Shown here in pieces: positions 1 through 10,344 of a DNA stretch of 64,000 nt (positions are counted from its first letter, which is position 1; every line of letters starts with the position of its first letter). The stretch is taken from positions 62,001 to 126,000 of the forward strand of contig JAHCHO010000002.1 in assembly GCA_026129685.1 (NCBI GenBank), in the 5' to 3' direction. Both the position numbers and the translations under genes were made by a program. The notes beneath the pieces were generated by a model. It did not search any database and was not told the origin of the DNA. It saw only the letters and a program-made list of their open reading frames with translations. Origin of the DNA: Fimbriimonadaceae bacterium (GTDB lineage: Bacteria > Armatimonadota > Fimbriimonadia > Fimbriimonadales > Fimbriimonadaceae).

Positions 1-3
1 CCA

Positions 4-943
4 GTTTCCGGCGTGTGCCGGGGGCTATGGATTGAAACGCGAGGATGATGTTGGTCTCGACGTTTGGATCCCAAGTTTCCGGCGTGTGCCGGGGGCTATG
101 GATTGAAACTGAGTGGTCGGCGCCACCGCTTGCGCGGTTTGGTTGCAGCGTTTCCGGCGTGTGCCGGGGGCTATGGATTGAAACGTGGGCTGTCCCCCCG
201 CCATTTCGATGAGAAACGTTTCCGGCGTGTGCCGGGGGCTATGGATTGAAACAGAGGGTAATCGTCCCCTGGTCGGGGTTGATCAGTTTCCGGCGTGTGC
301 CGGGGGCTATGGATTGAAACGGGAGTCTTGTCAGACTCAGTCGCCGCCCTCAAGTTTCCGGCGTGTGCCGGGGGCTATGGATTGAAACCTTTGGTGGCAC
401 CATTTGTGGAGCCCACCCTGGAAAGTTTCCGGCGTGTGCCGGGGGCTATGGATTGAAACCCTCCGAACCCAATTCCGCCATACGAGGCGACACAGTTTCC
501 GGCGTGTGCCGGGGGCTATGGATTGAAACTCACTCTCCACTCTGCAAAGCCATCAGCAGGCGGCGAGGTTTCCGGCGTGTGCCGGGGGCTATGGATTGAA
601 ACAGTCGTGGTACTAGCGGTTGCCGAGTGGGTTTCGTTTCCGGCGTGTGCCGGGGGCTATGGATTGAAACTTGAGTCTATTTATCGGATGATAATTAACG
701 CCAAGTTTCCGGCGTGTGCCGGGGGCTATGGATTGAAACGCGAAGAGAATCCCGCACCAGAGCCGAGAAGGGTTTCCGGCGTGTGCCGGGGGCTATGGAT
801 TGAAACCCGCTTTGCGACGACCACCGCCGCGCCGAAAAAGTTTCCGGCGTGTGCCGGGGGCTATGGATTGAAACATTTGCTTGCCGCCCAGTTCTCGAAA
901 GTGTGGCAGTTTCCGGCGTGTGCCGGGGGCTATGGATTGAAAC
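4..943 (+). CRISPR. CRISPR array, 14 repeats visible, 5' part outside window
   Basis: Fourteen identical 35-bp repeats start at 4, 75, 150, 218, 286, 354, 425, 495, 568, 636, 705, 772, 840 and 909. They begin GTTTCCGG and end GGATTGAAAC, and the bases on either side are not conserved, which fixes the repeat length. The 13 complete spacers are 32-40 bp and all different. ATTGAAAC at the repeat's 3' end is the usual 8-nt crRNA handle of type I and III systems, so transcription runs left to right and the leader lies outside the window. Each repeat has a short internal hairpin (CCGGC, loop GTGT, GCCGG) and GTTTC/GAAAC ends. No cas gene is in the window, so the subtype cannot be set. Even the last repeat is undegenerate, which suggests the array once continued past 943. 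Confidence 0.98.
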
Positions 944-971
944 CGCGATCGTAGGCGTACAGCTCCGCCTC

Positions 972-2293
972 GGTTGTGTCCCAAGACGTGGTGTAGGAGC
1001 GCCTTCCGTCGAGTCGCATGATATCACCATCCGGCGGCTCGGGCCAAGAGGGCGTCGTGTTGGGTGCTGGGCAGTCCCAGACTGTGCCGAGCCGTCTGTC
1101 TGCGGGTCACCTGCCACTCGTCGTGCTGTTCCATCAGGATCGCCCCCACCAGACGCACGACGCTGTTCTCGTTGGGGAAGATCTGGACGACGTCCGCGCG
1201 TCGCTTCACCTCCCGATTGAGCCTCTCCAGACCGTTGGTCGAGGCGAGGACGGGCCAGAGCTCCCGAGGGTGGCTCCGATGGGCCAGAACGTCGTCCTTG
1301 GCCTCGCGGACCAGGCGCGCGACCTCGGGAAACGGGTTCTCGAGCATCGTGGCGACCTCGTCCCAACTCGCGCTCGTGTCCTCGGGCGTGGTCTGGGCCA
1401 TCGCGGTGCGCACGAAGCTCGCCACCAACTCCTTTCGACCCTGGGGCACCCGCGCCAGGACGTTTCGCATGAAGTGGACCCGGCACCGTTGCCACTGACA
1501 GCCCGCGCACCGCTGGATGGCCTTGACCAGGCCGGCGTGCGAGTCGCTCGTCGCCAGACGGACGCCCCGAAGACCCCGGTCCAGAAGCGAGCGAAGGAAC
1601 TCCGTCCAGAAGCTCTCGGTCTCCGCGTGGCCCAGCCGCATCCCCAGGACCTCGCGACGACCCTCCTCGTTCAGCCCGACGGCCATCACCGCCGCCTTGG
1701 AGACGATCCGAGAGCCCTCGCGAACCTTCACGTAGGTGGCGTCGAGCCACACGTAGGGGAAGACCCCCTCCAAGGGTCGGTCGAGGAACTCGCGAACGCG
1801 AACCTCCACCTCCGCGCACAGGCGCGACACCTCGCTCTTGGAGACTCCCGAGCCGCCAAGGGCCTTCACCAGGTCGTCCACCGCGCGGGTCGAGACCCCT
1901 TGGAGGTACGCCTCCTGGATCACGCTCACGAGCGCCTTCTCAACCGTGCGCCTGGGCTCCAGGAAGCTCGGAAAGTAGCTGCCCCGACGCAACTTGGGGA
2001 TCCGAAGGGGAAGGTCCCCGACCCGGGAGCGGAGCGTCCGCTCCCGGTACCCGTTGCGGGAGACGAGCCGATCCTCGCTCCGTTCGCCGTGCCCGGCGCC
2101 CGTGAGCGATCGCACTTCCAGTTCCATCAACTCGGTCAGCGCCTCGAGAACCACGTCTCGCAGACGATCCTTGAACTCCGCGCCCTCGAAGAGGGCTATG
2201 CTTTCGTTTGCCATTCTCGTTCTCCGTTGTCTTCTCATCAAAGCAAGGGGACGGAATGGCGCTCCCTCGTACACCAACACTTGGGACACAGCC
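972..2293 (-). mobile_element. IS256-family insertion sequence (about 1.32 kb)
   Basis: A single transposase gene is flanked by imperfect terminal inverted repeats. The outer ends are GGTTGTGTCCCAAG at 972-985 and, on the other strand, GGCTGTGTCCCAAG at 2280-2293 (13 of 14 identical). Similarity continues inward through a shared TGGTGTA. Size, one-gene layout and ends fit the IS256 (mutator-type) family. I could not see an 8-9 bp target duplication: the flanks before 972 and after 2293 differ. The left end lies 28 bp beyond the last CRISPR repeat, so the element may sit inside a former spacer. Confidence 0.85.
1024..2214 (-). CDS. IS256-family (mutator-type) transposase
   Basis: A 396-residue DDE transposase that would catalyse movement of the surrounding insertion sequence. 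The length is normal for the family and the frame is open throughout. Visible family marks are the first catalytic Asp in WLDATYVKVR (about residue 153), the second in TSDSHAGL (about 225), the CRVHFMRNV motif that follows it, and the catalytic Glu in TNGLERLNRE (about 330). The start is set at MANES; an upstream in-frame ATG at 2238 would add eight residues. The gene nearly fills the element between the inverted repeats. Nothing suggests inactivation, so the element could be mobile. Confidence 0.95.
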   Translation of the reverse strand: MANESIALFEGAEFKDRLRDVVLEALTELMELEVRSLTGAGHGERSEDRLVSRNGYRERTLRSRVGDLPLRIPKLRRGSYFPSFLEPRRTVEKALVSVIQEAYLQGVSTRAVDDLVKALGGSGVSKSEVSRLCAEVEVRVREFLDRPLEGVFPYVWLDATYVKVREGSRIVSKAAVMAVGLNEEGRREVLGMRLGHAETESFWTEFLRSLLDRGLRGVRLATSDSHAGLVKAIQRCAGCQWQRCRVHFMRNVLARVPQGRKELVASFVRTAMAQTTPEDTSASWDEVATMLENPFPEVARLVREAKDDVLAHRSHPRELWPVLASTNGLERLNREVKRRADVVQIFPNENSVVRLVGAILMEQHDEWQVTRRQTARHSLGLPSTQHDALLARAAGW

Positions 2294-2486
2294 GTCGTTG
2301 CCCTCGCCTGTTGCCCGATGCGCCCCGGACCGACCAATCCGAACGCACCATTCCCGGAAGGTTGAGGCCACGTCCGAGATCGGGCCCCGCTAAAGACGGC
2401 CCGGGTACCGTGTCCGGAAGCCAAAGAACGAGGAAAGCTCGGGCTCGATAGTTCCGCCTCAATCCGTAGACGCGGACTCCCGTCCC

Positions 2487-3725
2487 TCAGTCGAAGCACG
2501 CCATCGCGTCGCGCAGATTCTCGTCGGTCGCCTCCGAGTAGTAGCGCAGCGTCGTCGAGACGTCCGCGTGACCCGCCAGACGACTCACCACCGTCACCGG
2601 GACCCGTCGGTCGTTGAGCAGGTGCGAGACGAAATGGAACCGCAGGTCGTGGCTCGTCGGATCCGGCTGACCGGGAACCCCGCACAACCCCGCCCGCTCG
2701 AACGCCCTCGCCAGAGACGTCTGGGCCGCCCGAGGCTCGAGCCACCCGCCCAGTCCGTTGCGAACCACCGGGCCGTCGTCGAGCGAGGTCACGAAACGTC
2801 GCACCGAGGCCGGTACCGGGATCGTTCGCCTCGCCCGCTTGGTCTTGAGCTCGACGAGCGCCAGCCTCGAGCCCCCGCCCTCGTTTTCGACCCGCTGGAG
2901 CTGACGGTGCACCAGCACCGTGCCGGCTTCGAGATCGAAGTCGCGGGTGTGCAGCCCCAGCGCCTCGGACACCCGCAGTCCGAGCCGCGACTGCAACAAA
3001 ATCAGCGCGTGAGCGGGCGTCCCTTGGGCCGCCACCAGTGCCGCCTCGACCTCGGTCGCCGTCAGGAGTCGCTTCTCGGGAGCGTCGTCGTGCTCGAGCG
3101 AGGCGTCGTGTCGACGACGCCCCTTGGCGATCGCCTCCCAACGGACGCGCAACCCAAGGGCCGGGTTCTTCGGGATCAGCCCGTGCTCCACCGCCAGATT
3201 CAGCGCCGAACTCAGCGCGGTCCGGGCCGCCTTGAGGCTCGACACCGAGAGCTTCGCCCGACCCGACGCGTCGCCGCCCTTACCCGAACGCGAAACCTCC
3301 TTGTCGGCGAGTCCGTGCAGGAAGGCCCGGATCGCGTTCGGCTCGATCTGGGAGAGGGACAGGTCGCCCAGCACGGGCAGAACGTGATCCCGCATCGAGG
3401 CGGCGTAGTCCCGGACCGTCGCCGGCACCGTGCGGGGCCAGTGCGCCTCGACGCACGCGCGCGTCCACTCCGCCAGCGTCGGACCGTCCTCCCGCACGAC
3501 CAACGTCTGCCGATGGGCCGACCCGCCCTCCACGATGTTGAACTCCTCGTAGAACGCGTCGCGCCGCGTCCGCGCCTCGCCCTTCGATCGGCACCGCGCC
3601 TGGCGTCGGAACAACTCGCCCGAAGCCAGTTTCAGGCGAACGTTCACCCGGTACACCCCCCCTAGGGCCGTGATGTTGGCATCTCGGGTCTTGGGTCGAA
3701 GCGGAATGAAAACACTCGTCGGCAT
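2487..3725 (-). CDS. Tyrosine recombinase / phage-type integrase
   Basis: A 412-residue site-specific recombinase. An N-terminal SAM-like DNA-binding region (about 75-180) precedes the catalytic domain (about 215-405). Catalytic residues can be recognised: Arg in LGLRVSEALG (about 250), Lys in the TKRARRT strand (about 293), HDLR (about 357), His in GHADVSTT (about 387) and the nucleophilic Tyr in RYYSEAT (about 393). The gene starts 53 bp from the 3' end of tRNA-Thr and points away from it, the classic layout of an element integrated into a tRNA gene. It therefore probably marks the right boundary of an integrated element that extends left past the IS and the CRISPR array. No excisionase gene is seen. 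Confidence 0.93.
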   Translation of the reverse strand: MPTSVFIPLRPKTRDANITALGGVYRVNVRLKLASGELFRRQARCRSKGEARTRRDAFYEEFNIVEGGSAHRQTLVVREDGPTLAEWTRACVEAHWPRTVPATVRDYAASMRDHVLPVLGDLSLSQIEPNAIRAFLHGLADKEVSRSGKGGDASGRAKLSVSSLKAARTALSSALNLAVEHGLIPKNPALGLRVRWEAIAKGRRRHDASLEHDDAPEKRLLTATEVEAALVAAQGTPAHALILLQSRLGLRVSEALGLHTRDFDLEAGTVLVHRQLQRVENEGGGSRLALVELKTKRARRTIPVPASVRRFVTSLDDGPVVRNGLGGWLEPRAAQTSLARAFERAGLCGVPGQPDPTSHDLRFHFVSHLLNDRRVPVTVVSRLAGHADVSTTLRYYSEATDENLRDAMACFD

Positions 3726-3753
3726 GTCGCGTCACCAAAGCGACTCTACCACG

Positions 3754-3775
3754 AAATGACTTCAAAATGACTTCA
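3754..3775. repeat. Tandem 11-bp direct repeat between integrase gene and tRNA-Thr
   Basis: Two back-to-back copies of AAATGACTTCA (TTGAAGTCATTT on the other strand) fill 3754-3775. They lie between the integrase start and the tRNA 3' end. This is where integrase arm-binding sites or the integrase promoter would be expected. The role is inferred from position. Confidence 0.5.
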
Positions 3776-3778
3776 ATT

Positions 3779-3853
3779 TGGAGCCGACGACCGGATTCGA
3801 ACCGGTGACCTGCTGTTTACGAAACAGCTGCTCTACCACTGAGCTACGTCGGC
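3779..3853 (-). tRNA. tRNA-Thr (CGT)
   Basis: A 75-nt cloverleaf on the minus strand with an encoded CCA end. The acceptor stem pairs GCCGACG with CGTCGGC, the D arm includes AGCTCAGTGGTAGAGC, and the T arm is GGTTCGAATCC. The anticodon stem GCTGT/ACAGC closes the loop TTCGTAA, giving anticodon CGT (reads ACG). The integrase gene sits immediately downstream of its 3' end, so this gene is the likely attachment site of the left-hand element. Confidence 0.96.
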
Positions 3854-4108
3854 GCGACCGACATTATGGCGCGCAAGCGGGCGGGGCCGCAAGCCTCGCA
3901 CGGGCCCCCGGCGGGTAACCTTGCCCGGTTCGAGGCCAACGGTGCTGAAGCCGGATCAAGATCGAGAGGCGAGAGTCAACCGGCGAATGCCCGCGAGGAC
4001 AAGCCGCGAGGTCGTGGGACGCGCGGTCGCACCGCCCGGAGACGGAACCGCGCGGCGGTCGCCAGCGACCGCTCCGGGGCGCGGCACGCGATCATAGAGA
4101 CCCCAAAT

Positions 4109-4193
4109 GGGCGAGTGGCGGAACTGGTAGACGCGCTGGATTTAGGTTCCAGTGTCGCAAGACGTGAGGGTTCGAGTCCCTCCTTGCCCACCA
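4109..4193 (+). tRNA. tRNA-Leu (TAG)
   Basis: An 85-nt class II tRNA with a long variable arm and encoded CCA. The acceptor stem GGGCGAG pairs with CTTGCCC (one G-T pair), and the T loop lies in GGTTCGAGTCC. The anticodon stem CTGGA/TCCAG encloses TTTAGGT, giving anticodon TAG (reads CUA). Its 3' end is 3 bp from the stop of the convergent ADP-ribosylglycohydrolase gene. The 255 bp between the two tRNA genes show no convincing gene. Confidence 0.97.
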
Positions 4194-4196
4194 CTT

Positions 4197-4973
4197 TCAG
4201 AACTCCACGCCGAATCGGGCGCCGAACGACTCGATCACGCCGGTCAGTTCCTCCGGCAATCGGCTTCGCACCACCGATCGGATCGCCGCCGGCACCTCGC
4301 CGTAGAACGCCTCCGCAATCCCGCCCGCGATGCACGCCTGGGTGTCGGCGTCGCCGCCAAGGGAGACCGCGAGACGAACGGCGTCCTCGTACGACTCGGA
4401 ATCCAGGAACGCGATGATCGCCTCCGGAACGCTGCCCTGGCAGGAGATATCAAAGCGGTATTCCGGTCGGATGGCCTCCACGGTTCGGTCAAGTTCGTAG
4501 CCAAACCTCTCGGAAAGAAGAGCCCGGATACGCTCCTTGCCGTAACCCGTTCGCGCCAGAAACACGGCAAGCGCGACCGACTCCGCCCCCTTGATGCCCT
4601 CCGGGTGGTCGTGCGTCACCTCGGCGGAAAGCTGCGCTTGACGCAACACCTCCTCTTCGCTATCGAAAGCCCAACCGACCGGGGCCACGCGCATCGCCGA
4701 CCCGTTCCCCCAGCTACCATAGGGCGTTCGGACATCCGACATCAGCCAACCGCGGAATGCGCCGCCGTAGCCGGCGAACGGGTAGCGGTTACCCCATCGC
4801 CAAATGGACTCCCCGTACGGCAGTCCACCGACGATTGCGTCGGCCACGGCAATGGTCAGAACGGTGTCGTCCGTGAAGCAGGAACCCTCGCGGAAAAGGG
4901 GAAATTCACGCGACTTGGTCGGGCGATGCTCGAACACCGAGCCGATGACGTCTCCGGCGATCGCGCCGATCAA
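4197..4973 (-). CDS. ADP-ribosylglycohydrolase family protein
   Basis: A 258-residue protein of the DraG/ARH family, which removes ADP-ribose from proteins or cleaves related ADP-ribosyl compounds using a di-metal centre. The two metal-binding signatures are present: FTDDTVLT near residue 35 and GGDADTQACI near residue 217. The N-terminus MIGAIAGDVIGS is standard for the family, which supports the TTG start codon at 4973. It is a single-domain, probably cytoplasmic protein. No dinitrogenase or ADP-ribosyltransferase gene is nearby, so the substrate cannot be deduced. Confidence 0.92.
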   Translation of the reverse strand: MIGAIAGDVIGSVFEHRPTKSREFPLFREGSCFTDDTVLTIAVADAIVGGLPYGESIWRWGNRYPFAGYGGAFRGWLMSDVRTPYGSWGNGSAMRVAPVGWAFDSEEEVLRQAQLSAEVTHDHPEGIKGAESVALAVFLARTGYGKERIRALLSERFGYELDRTVEAIRPEYRFDISCQGSVPEAIIAFLDSESYEDAVRLAVSLGGDADTQACIAGGIAEAFYGEVPAAIRSVVRSRLPEELTGVIESFGARFGVEF

Positions 4974-5034
4974 CGGTTGGCCTCCCTATCCGATAATCGT
5001 CTCCGAACGGTTGGGTGTTCCTTCATATGTTTCC

Positions 5035-5850
5035 TCAGCAAATTAGGTCGCGGCGCGCCCGCGCCCCGTGGCCGATCGGATTCGGACCGATCCAGCGTTC
5101 GTCGACCGGCTCGTTCGCGCTCTGGTAGCGAGAGTCCGTCGAAAGGCGGATGAAGGGCGTTTCGTTGTCGGTGCTCGCGTGGAGCGTGAACATCGAGAAG
5201 GTCAGCAGGTCGCCCATCTGGTACTCGGCGGCGAGCCAGCGACGGTCGAAGCGTTCGGCAACGCTACGGGGATCGTTCGACAGCGCGCCGTAACCATGGT
5301 ATCCAAAGTCGTTCATCGCGCGAACACCGGGCTTGTTGGCGCACATCACGTCCACATCCATCTCGCCATAGGTCGCCTTGAGCTCGTCCAACTTGTGCGC
5401 GTTCTCCAAGACGATAAGGCCGCCCCCTCCGTGGGGAATGTCGCTCATGGGCACCCAAGCGGTGTAGACTCGCTTCGTACCTCGGCCCATGTAGACAATA
5501 TCGTAGTGCGGCTCGGTTGCGCGTCCCGGAGCCATCGCGCGCAGCCATGTGTAATCGTAGTGCATCGCCTTGTCCTCGACCAGTTGCCCGAAGAACGCCA
5601 TCATTCTCGTCGAGTATAGGAGCGAGGTCACGTCCGGATTGCCGTTGGCAAGGTCCGGGCGAAACGCCATATCGAGGTCTGGTCGAGCGACGGCCTTTCG
5701 CCAGTCGTGGTCCGGATCGAGGGCGCCCTCGTTCCGAAGCGCCAGGAGTACGGATTCCCGGGCTCGAACCACATCCTCTCGCTCGAAAAAGCCGGGAACG
5801 AACAGGTACCCGTCCTCGGTCATCCGCGCCCGCATGGTCTCCGGGTCCAT
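5035..5850 (-). CDS. Phytanoyl-CoA dioxygenase (PhyH) family protein
   Basis: An Fe(II)/2-oxoglutarate-dependent oxygenase of the PhyH family, 271 residues from the chosen start at MDPETM. A longer reading from 5949 adds 33 unconserved residues. The family N-terminus is seen in EDGYLFVPGFF. The iron ligands appear as the HYD pair in TEPHYDIVYMG and a distal His in FTLHAST, with the 2-oxoglutarate-binding Arg probably in PFIRLSTDSRYQ. The family hydroxylates diverse small molecules, and the neighbours do not indicate the substrate. It lies alone between the ADP-ribosylglycohydrolase and hisI, all on the minus strand. Confidence 0.88.
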   Translation of the reverse strand: MDPETMRARMTEDGYLFVPGFFEREDVVRARESVLLALRNEGALDPDHDWRKAVARPDLDMAFRPDLANGNPDVTSLLYSTRMMAFFGQLVEDKAMHYDYTWLRAMAPGRATEPHYDIVYMGRGTKRVYTAWVPMSDIPHGGGGLIVLENAHKLDELKATYGEMDVDVMCANKPGVRAMNDFGYHGYGALSNDPRSVAERFDRRWLAAEYQMGDLLTFSMFTLHASTDNETPFIRLSTDSRYQSANEPVDERWIGPNPIGHGARARRDLIC

Positions 5851-5978
5851 GCCAGGCTCGGTGCGGCGTAGTTCGCCAAGGCGGTTCGGCGAGGGATCAA
5901 GCGTCCTTCCACACGAACGAAGGGGACCGGCGACCATGCTCCTGAGCATGACGCCTCCCGCATCCGCCCCGCAAGGCT

Positions 5979-6452
5979 CTAGAGCTTGGTCGGATTCGGC
6001 GCATCCCCGTAGACGGCGACCGGATCGAAGGTCTTCACCGCTTCCTCGAACACGAGTGGACCGCCCGCGGCCGGGCCGAACGGCACGCTCCGGTAGAAGC
6101 AGGACCGGTAGCCGACGTGACAGGAGGCCCCGCCCTGCACATCGACGCGAAGCCAGACGCAGTCCTGGTCGTCGTCCACGCGAATCTCCCTCACCTTCTG
6201 GACCAGGCCGCTCGTCGCCCCCTTGTGCCAGAGGACCCGACGGCTTCGGCTCCAGTAGACTGCCTCGCCGATCTCGATCGTTTTGGCGAGCGCCTCGGCG
6301 TTCATGTAGGCGTGCATCAGAACTTCGCCGGAATCGAAATCCGTAGTGACCACCGGGATCAGGCCATGCTCGTCGAACTTCGGGGCGAGTTCGCGCCCTT
6401 CCTCGACTTGCTCGACGGATCGGCGTTCGGCGAACGGAGTGGATTGGGCCAT
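5979..6452 (-). CDS. hisI: Phosphoribosyl-AMP cyclohydrolase
   Basis: The third enzyme of histidine synthesis: it opens the purine ring of phosphoribosyl-AMP. Diagnostic segments are [32 protein letters not shown] and the metal-binding region [12 protein letters not shown] followed by [11 protein letters not shown] with its conserved cysteines. It is monofunctional, with no fused HisE pyrophosphohydrolase. The start is placed at MAQSTPF (157 residues); the open frame runs back to 6497, but that would overlap the upstream aldo/keto reductase gene. It is the only his gene in the window, so the pathway genes are scattered here. Confidence 0.95.
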   Translation of the reverse strand: MAQSTPFAERRSVEQVEEGRELAPKFDEHGLIPVVTTDFDSGEVLMHAYMNAEALAKTIEIGEAVYWSRSRRVLWHKGATSGLVQKVREIRVDDDQDCVWLRVDVQGGASCHVGYRSCFYRSVPFGPAAGGPLVFEEAVKTFDPVAVYGDAPNPTKL

Positions 6453-6481
6453 GGGGACGAAAATGGTACCCGCCGCTTGGG

Positions 6482-7399
6482 CTAGCGCCGCTTCCACCAG
6501 AGCGCCTGGGTTGTCGCGAACGGCTTCATCCGCTCTTCAAGGTCCTTTCGCTCCGCTTCGCTCATCGGTCTGAAGTTCACCACCGACCGCAGATTGGCTT
6601 CGACCTCGGACTCCTTCCGCAAACCGATGGTGAGGGTCGAAATCGGGAGGCTCAACGCATAGCGCAACAAGGGCTCCGCATCGTCGACCGTTCCCTTGGA
6701 GAGTTCCAGCCCCTTGAGCGACTTCATCCCCACGATCCCGATGCCCAACTTCCGTGCCTTGGGCACAACCTCTTCCGCGAAGTCCGACAGGTGCTTGTCC
6801 AAGGCGCTCACCGGCACGAGAATCGAGTCGAACGGATAGCTATCGAGCGCCTTCGCGATCACTTCGGGCCGGGTGTGGCCGGTAATACCGATGAACCGAA
6901 TCAGGCCATCGCTTCTCGCCCGTTCGAGGCCCTTGATCGCCCCCTTGTCCCCCAAGACCTGATCGAGGGTCCCGAAGTCGTTCACGGCATGAATCTGGAG
7001 GGTGTCGATTCGTTTGCACTGCAGGCGCTCCAGGCTCGCTTTGACCTCCGCGTAGGCGCCGTCGGCGTCGCGCGCCAGCGTCTTGGTCGCGAGAAAGACC
7101 TCCGGTCGACGACGCTTCATGACCTCGCCGATCGCGCGTTCACTTCGCGAACCTTGGTAGCTGGGGGCGGTGTCAAGGTAGTTCACCCCCGCGTCGATCA
7201 AGCGATCGATCGCCCGAATCGCCTCCTCGTTGGCCGGAATCTCCGCCGAACCCAGGGCATAGATCGAGGCCTTCCAGCCCGTTTTACCGAAGGGCCGAGC
7301 CGGCATCTTGGGCGCGGCACCCGCTTCGGTGGCAACGCCCCCCAGGGCGAGCGCGCTCGCACCGGTGAGTTTCAGAAAGTCGCGGCGACTGAGGGCCAT
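6482..7399 (-). CDS. Aldo/keto reductase with twin-arginine signal
   Basis: A 305-residue oxidoreductase of the aldo/keto reductase superfamily. It begins with a twin-arginine export signal ([18 protein letters not shown]) ending around AGAA, so it is probably folded with its nicotinamide cofactor and exported by Tat. The barrel carries the family's [17 protein letters not shown] (catalytic Asp and Tyr), FLATKT (Lys) and LQIHAVND (His) motifs. A GGAG-like ribosome site lies 9 nt before the ATG. hisI follows 29 bp downstream. The substrate is unknown; exported members are often annotated simply as oxidoreductases. Confidence 0.9.
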   Translation of the reverse strand: MALSRRDFLKLTGASALALGGVATEAGAAPKMPARPFGKTGWKASIYALGSAEIPANEEAIRAIDRLIDAGVNYLDTAPSYQGSRSERAIGEVMKRRRPEVFLATKTLARDADGAYAEVKASLERLQCKRIDTLQIHAVNDFGTLDQVLGDKGAIKGLERARSDGLIRFIGITGHTRPEVIAKALDSYPFDSILVPVSALDKHLSDFAEEVVPKARKLGIGIVGMKSLKGLELSKGTVDDAEPLLRYALSLPISTLTIGLRKESEVEANLRSVVNFRPMSEAERKDLEERMKPFATTQALWWKRR

Positions 7400-7455
7400 G
7401 GGGATCGCTCCGGTCCTACGTTACCTGGGGGAGGAATAAGGAAGGCGCTTTGTCG

Positions 7456-7559
7456 TTGTCACTCTGAGCGAAGCGAAGAGCCCCGAAAGAGCGGCCCGAT
7501 CGCGGAGAAAGCCCCTTGAGCGACCGAGCCGGGATCCTTCGCAGGCTCAGGGATGACAA
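7456..7559. repeat. MITE/REP-like imperfect inverted repeat
   Basis: In the gap between clpC and the upstream-reading reductase gene, an arm starting TTGTCACTCTGAGCGAAG (from 7456) is matched in inverted orientation by an arm ending GGCTCAGGGATGACAA (to 7559). Elements with such TGAGCGAAGCGAAG / CTTCGC..CTCAG..TGACAA ends are commonly dispersed in intergenic space of many bacteria. It could form a hairpin in the clpC transcript. Only one copy is visible here. Confidence 0.6.
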
Positions 7560-7584
7560 AGCCGCGTTCCGCTTCCCTTGCCCC

Positions 7585-10089
<2,505 letters not shown>

Positions 10090-10344
10090 TAGCTCGAACC
10101 TCTGACCAGACCGATGGACACCGTGGGGGTGTGCTCACATATGACCGCAGACCTCATGTCTGAGTTCTACGGACCCAGACGGGTGGGCGTTCGTACCCAC
10201 CAACCGGATCACGGGCTTTCGCCCTTGTCGGTGAAGACGGACGGCACAGCCTGACCGCATCGACCAACACCCGACGAGAATACCTTGCCACCAGGAATCG
10301 GCCCGTGACTGGAATTGTCGGCGAGCCTCGCCCCGACCGGACCC

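Noticed and set aside
39-908. Self-targeting spacers matching other parts of this window
   Set aside because: None noticed by eye; without an alignment search this cannot be asserted either way.
64-954. Several open frames on both strands with repeated FPACAGGYGLK or VSIHSPRHTPET peptides
   Set aside because: They are translations of the CRISPR repeat, not proteins.
964-2301. Target-site duplication of the IS256 element
   Set aside because: The 8-9 bp next to each end do not match, so none is claimed.
1018-2451. 477-codon open frame on the plus strand across the transposase gene
   Set aside because: Antisense shadow of a clear IS256 transposase; composition is Arg/Pro/His/Leu-rich without motifs.
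3866-4417. 183-codon open frame spanning tRNA-Leu
   Set aside because: It runs through a tRNA gene and is Arg/Pro low complexity.
5935-5950. 7-bp palindrome CATGCTC/GAGCATG near the PhyH gene start
   Set aside because: It may lie inside the coding region if the longer start is used, and nothing else supports a regulatory role.
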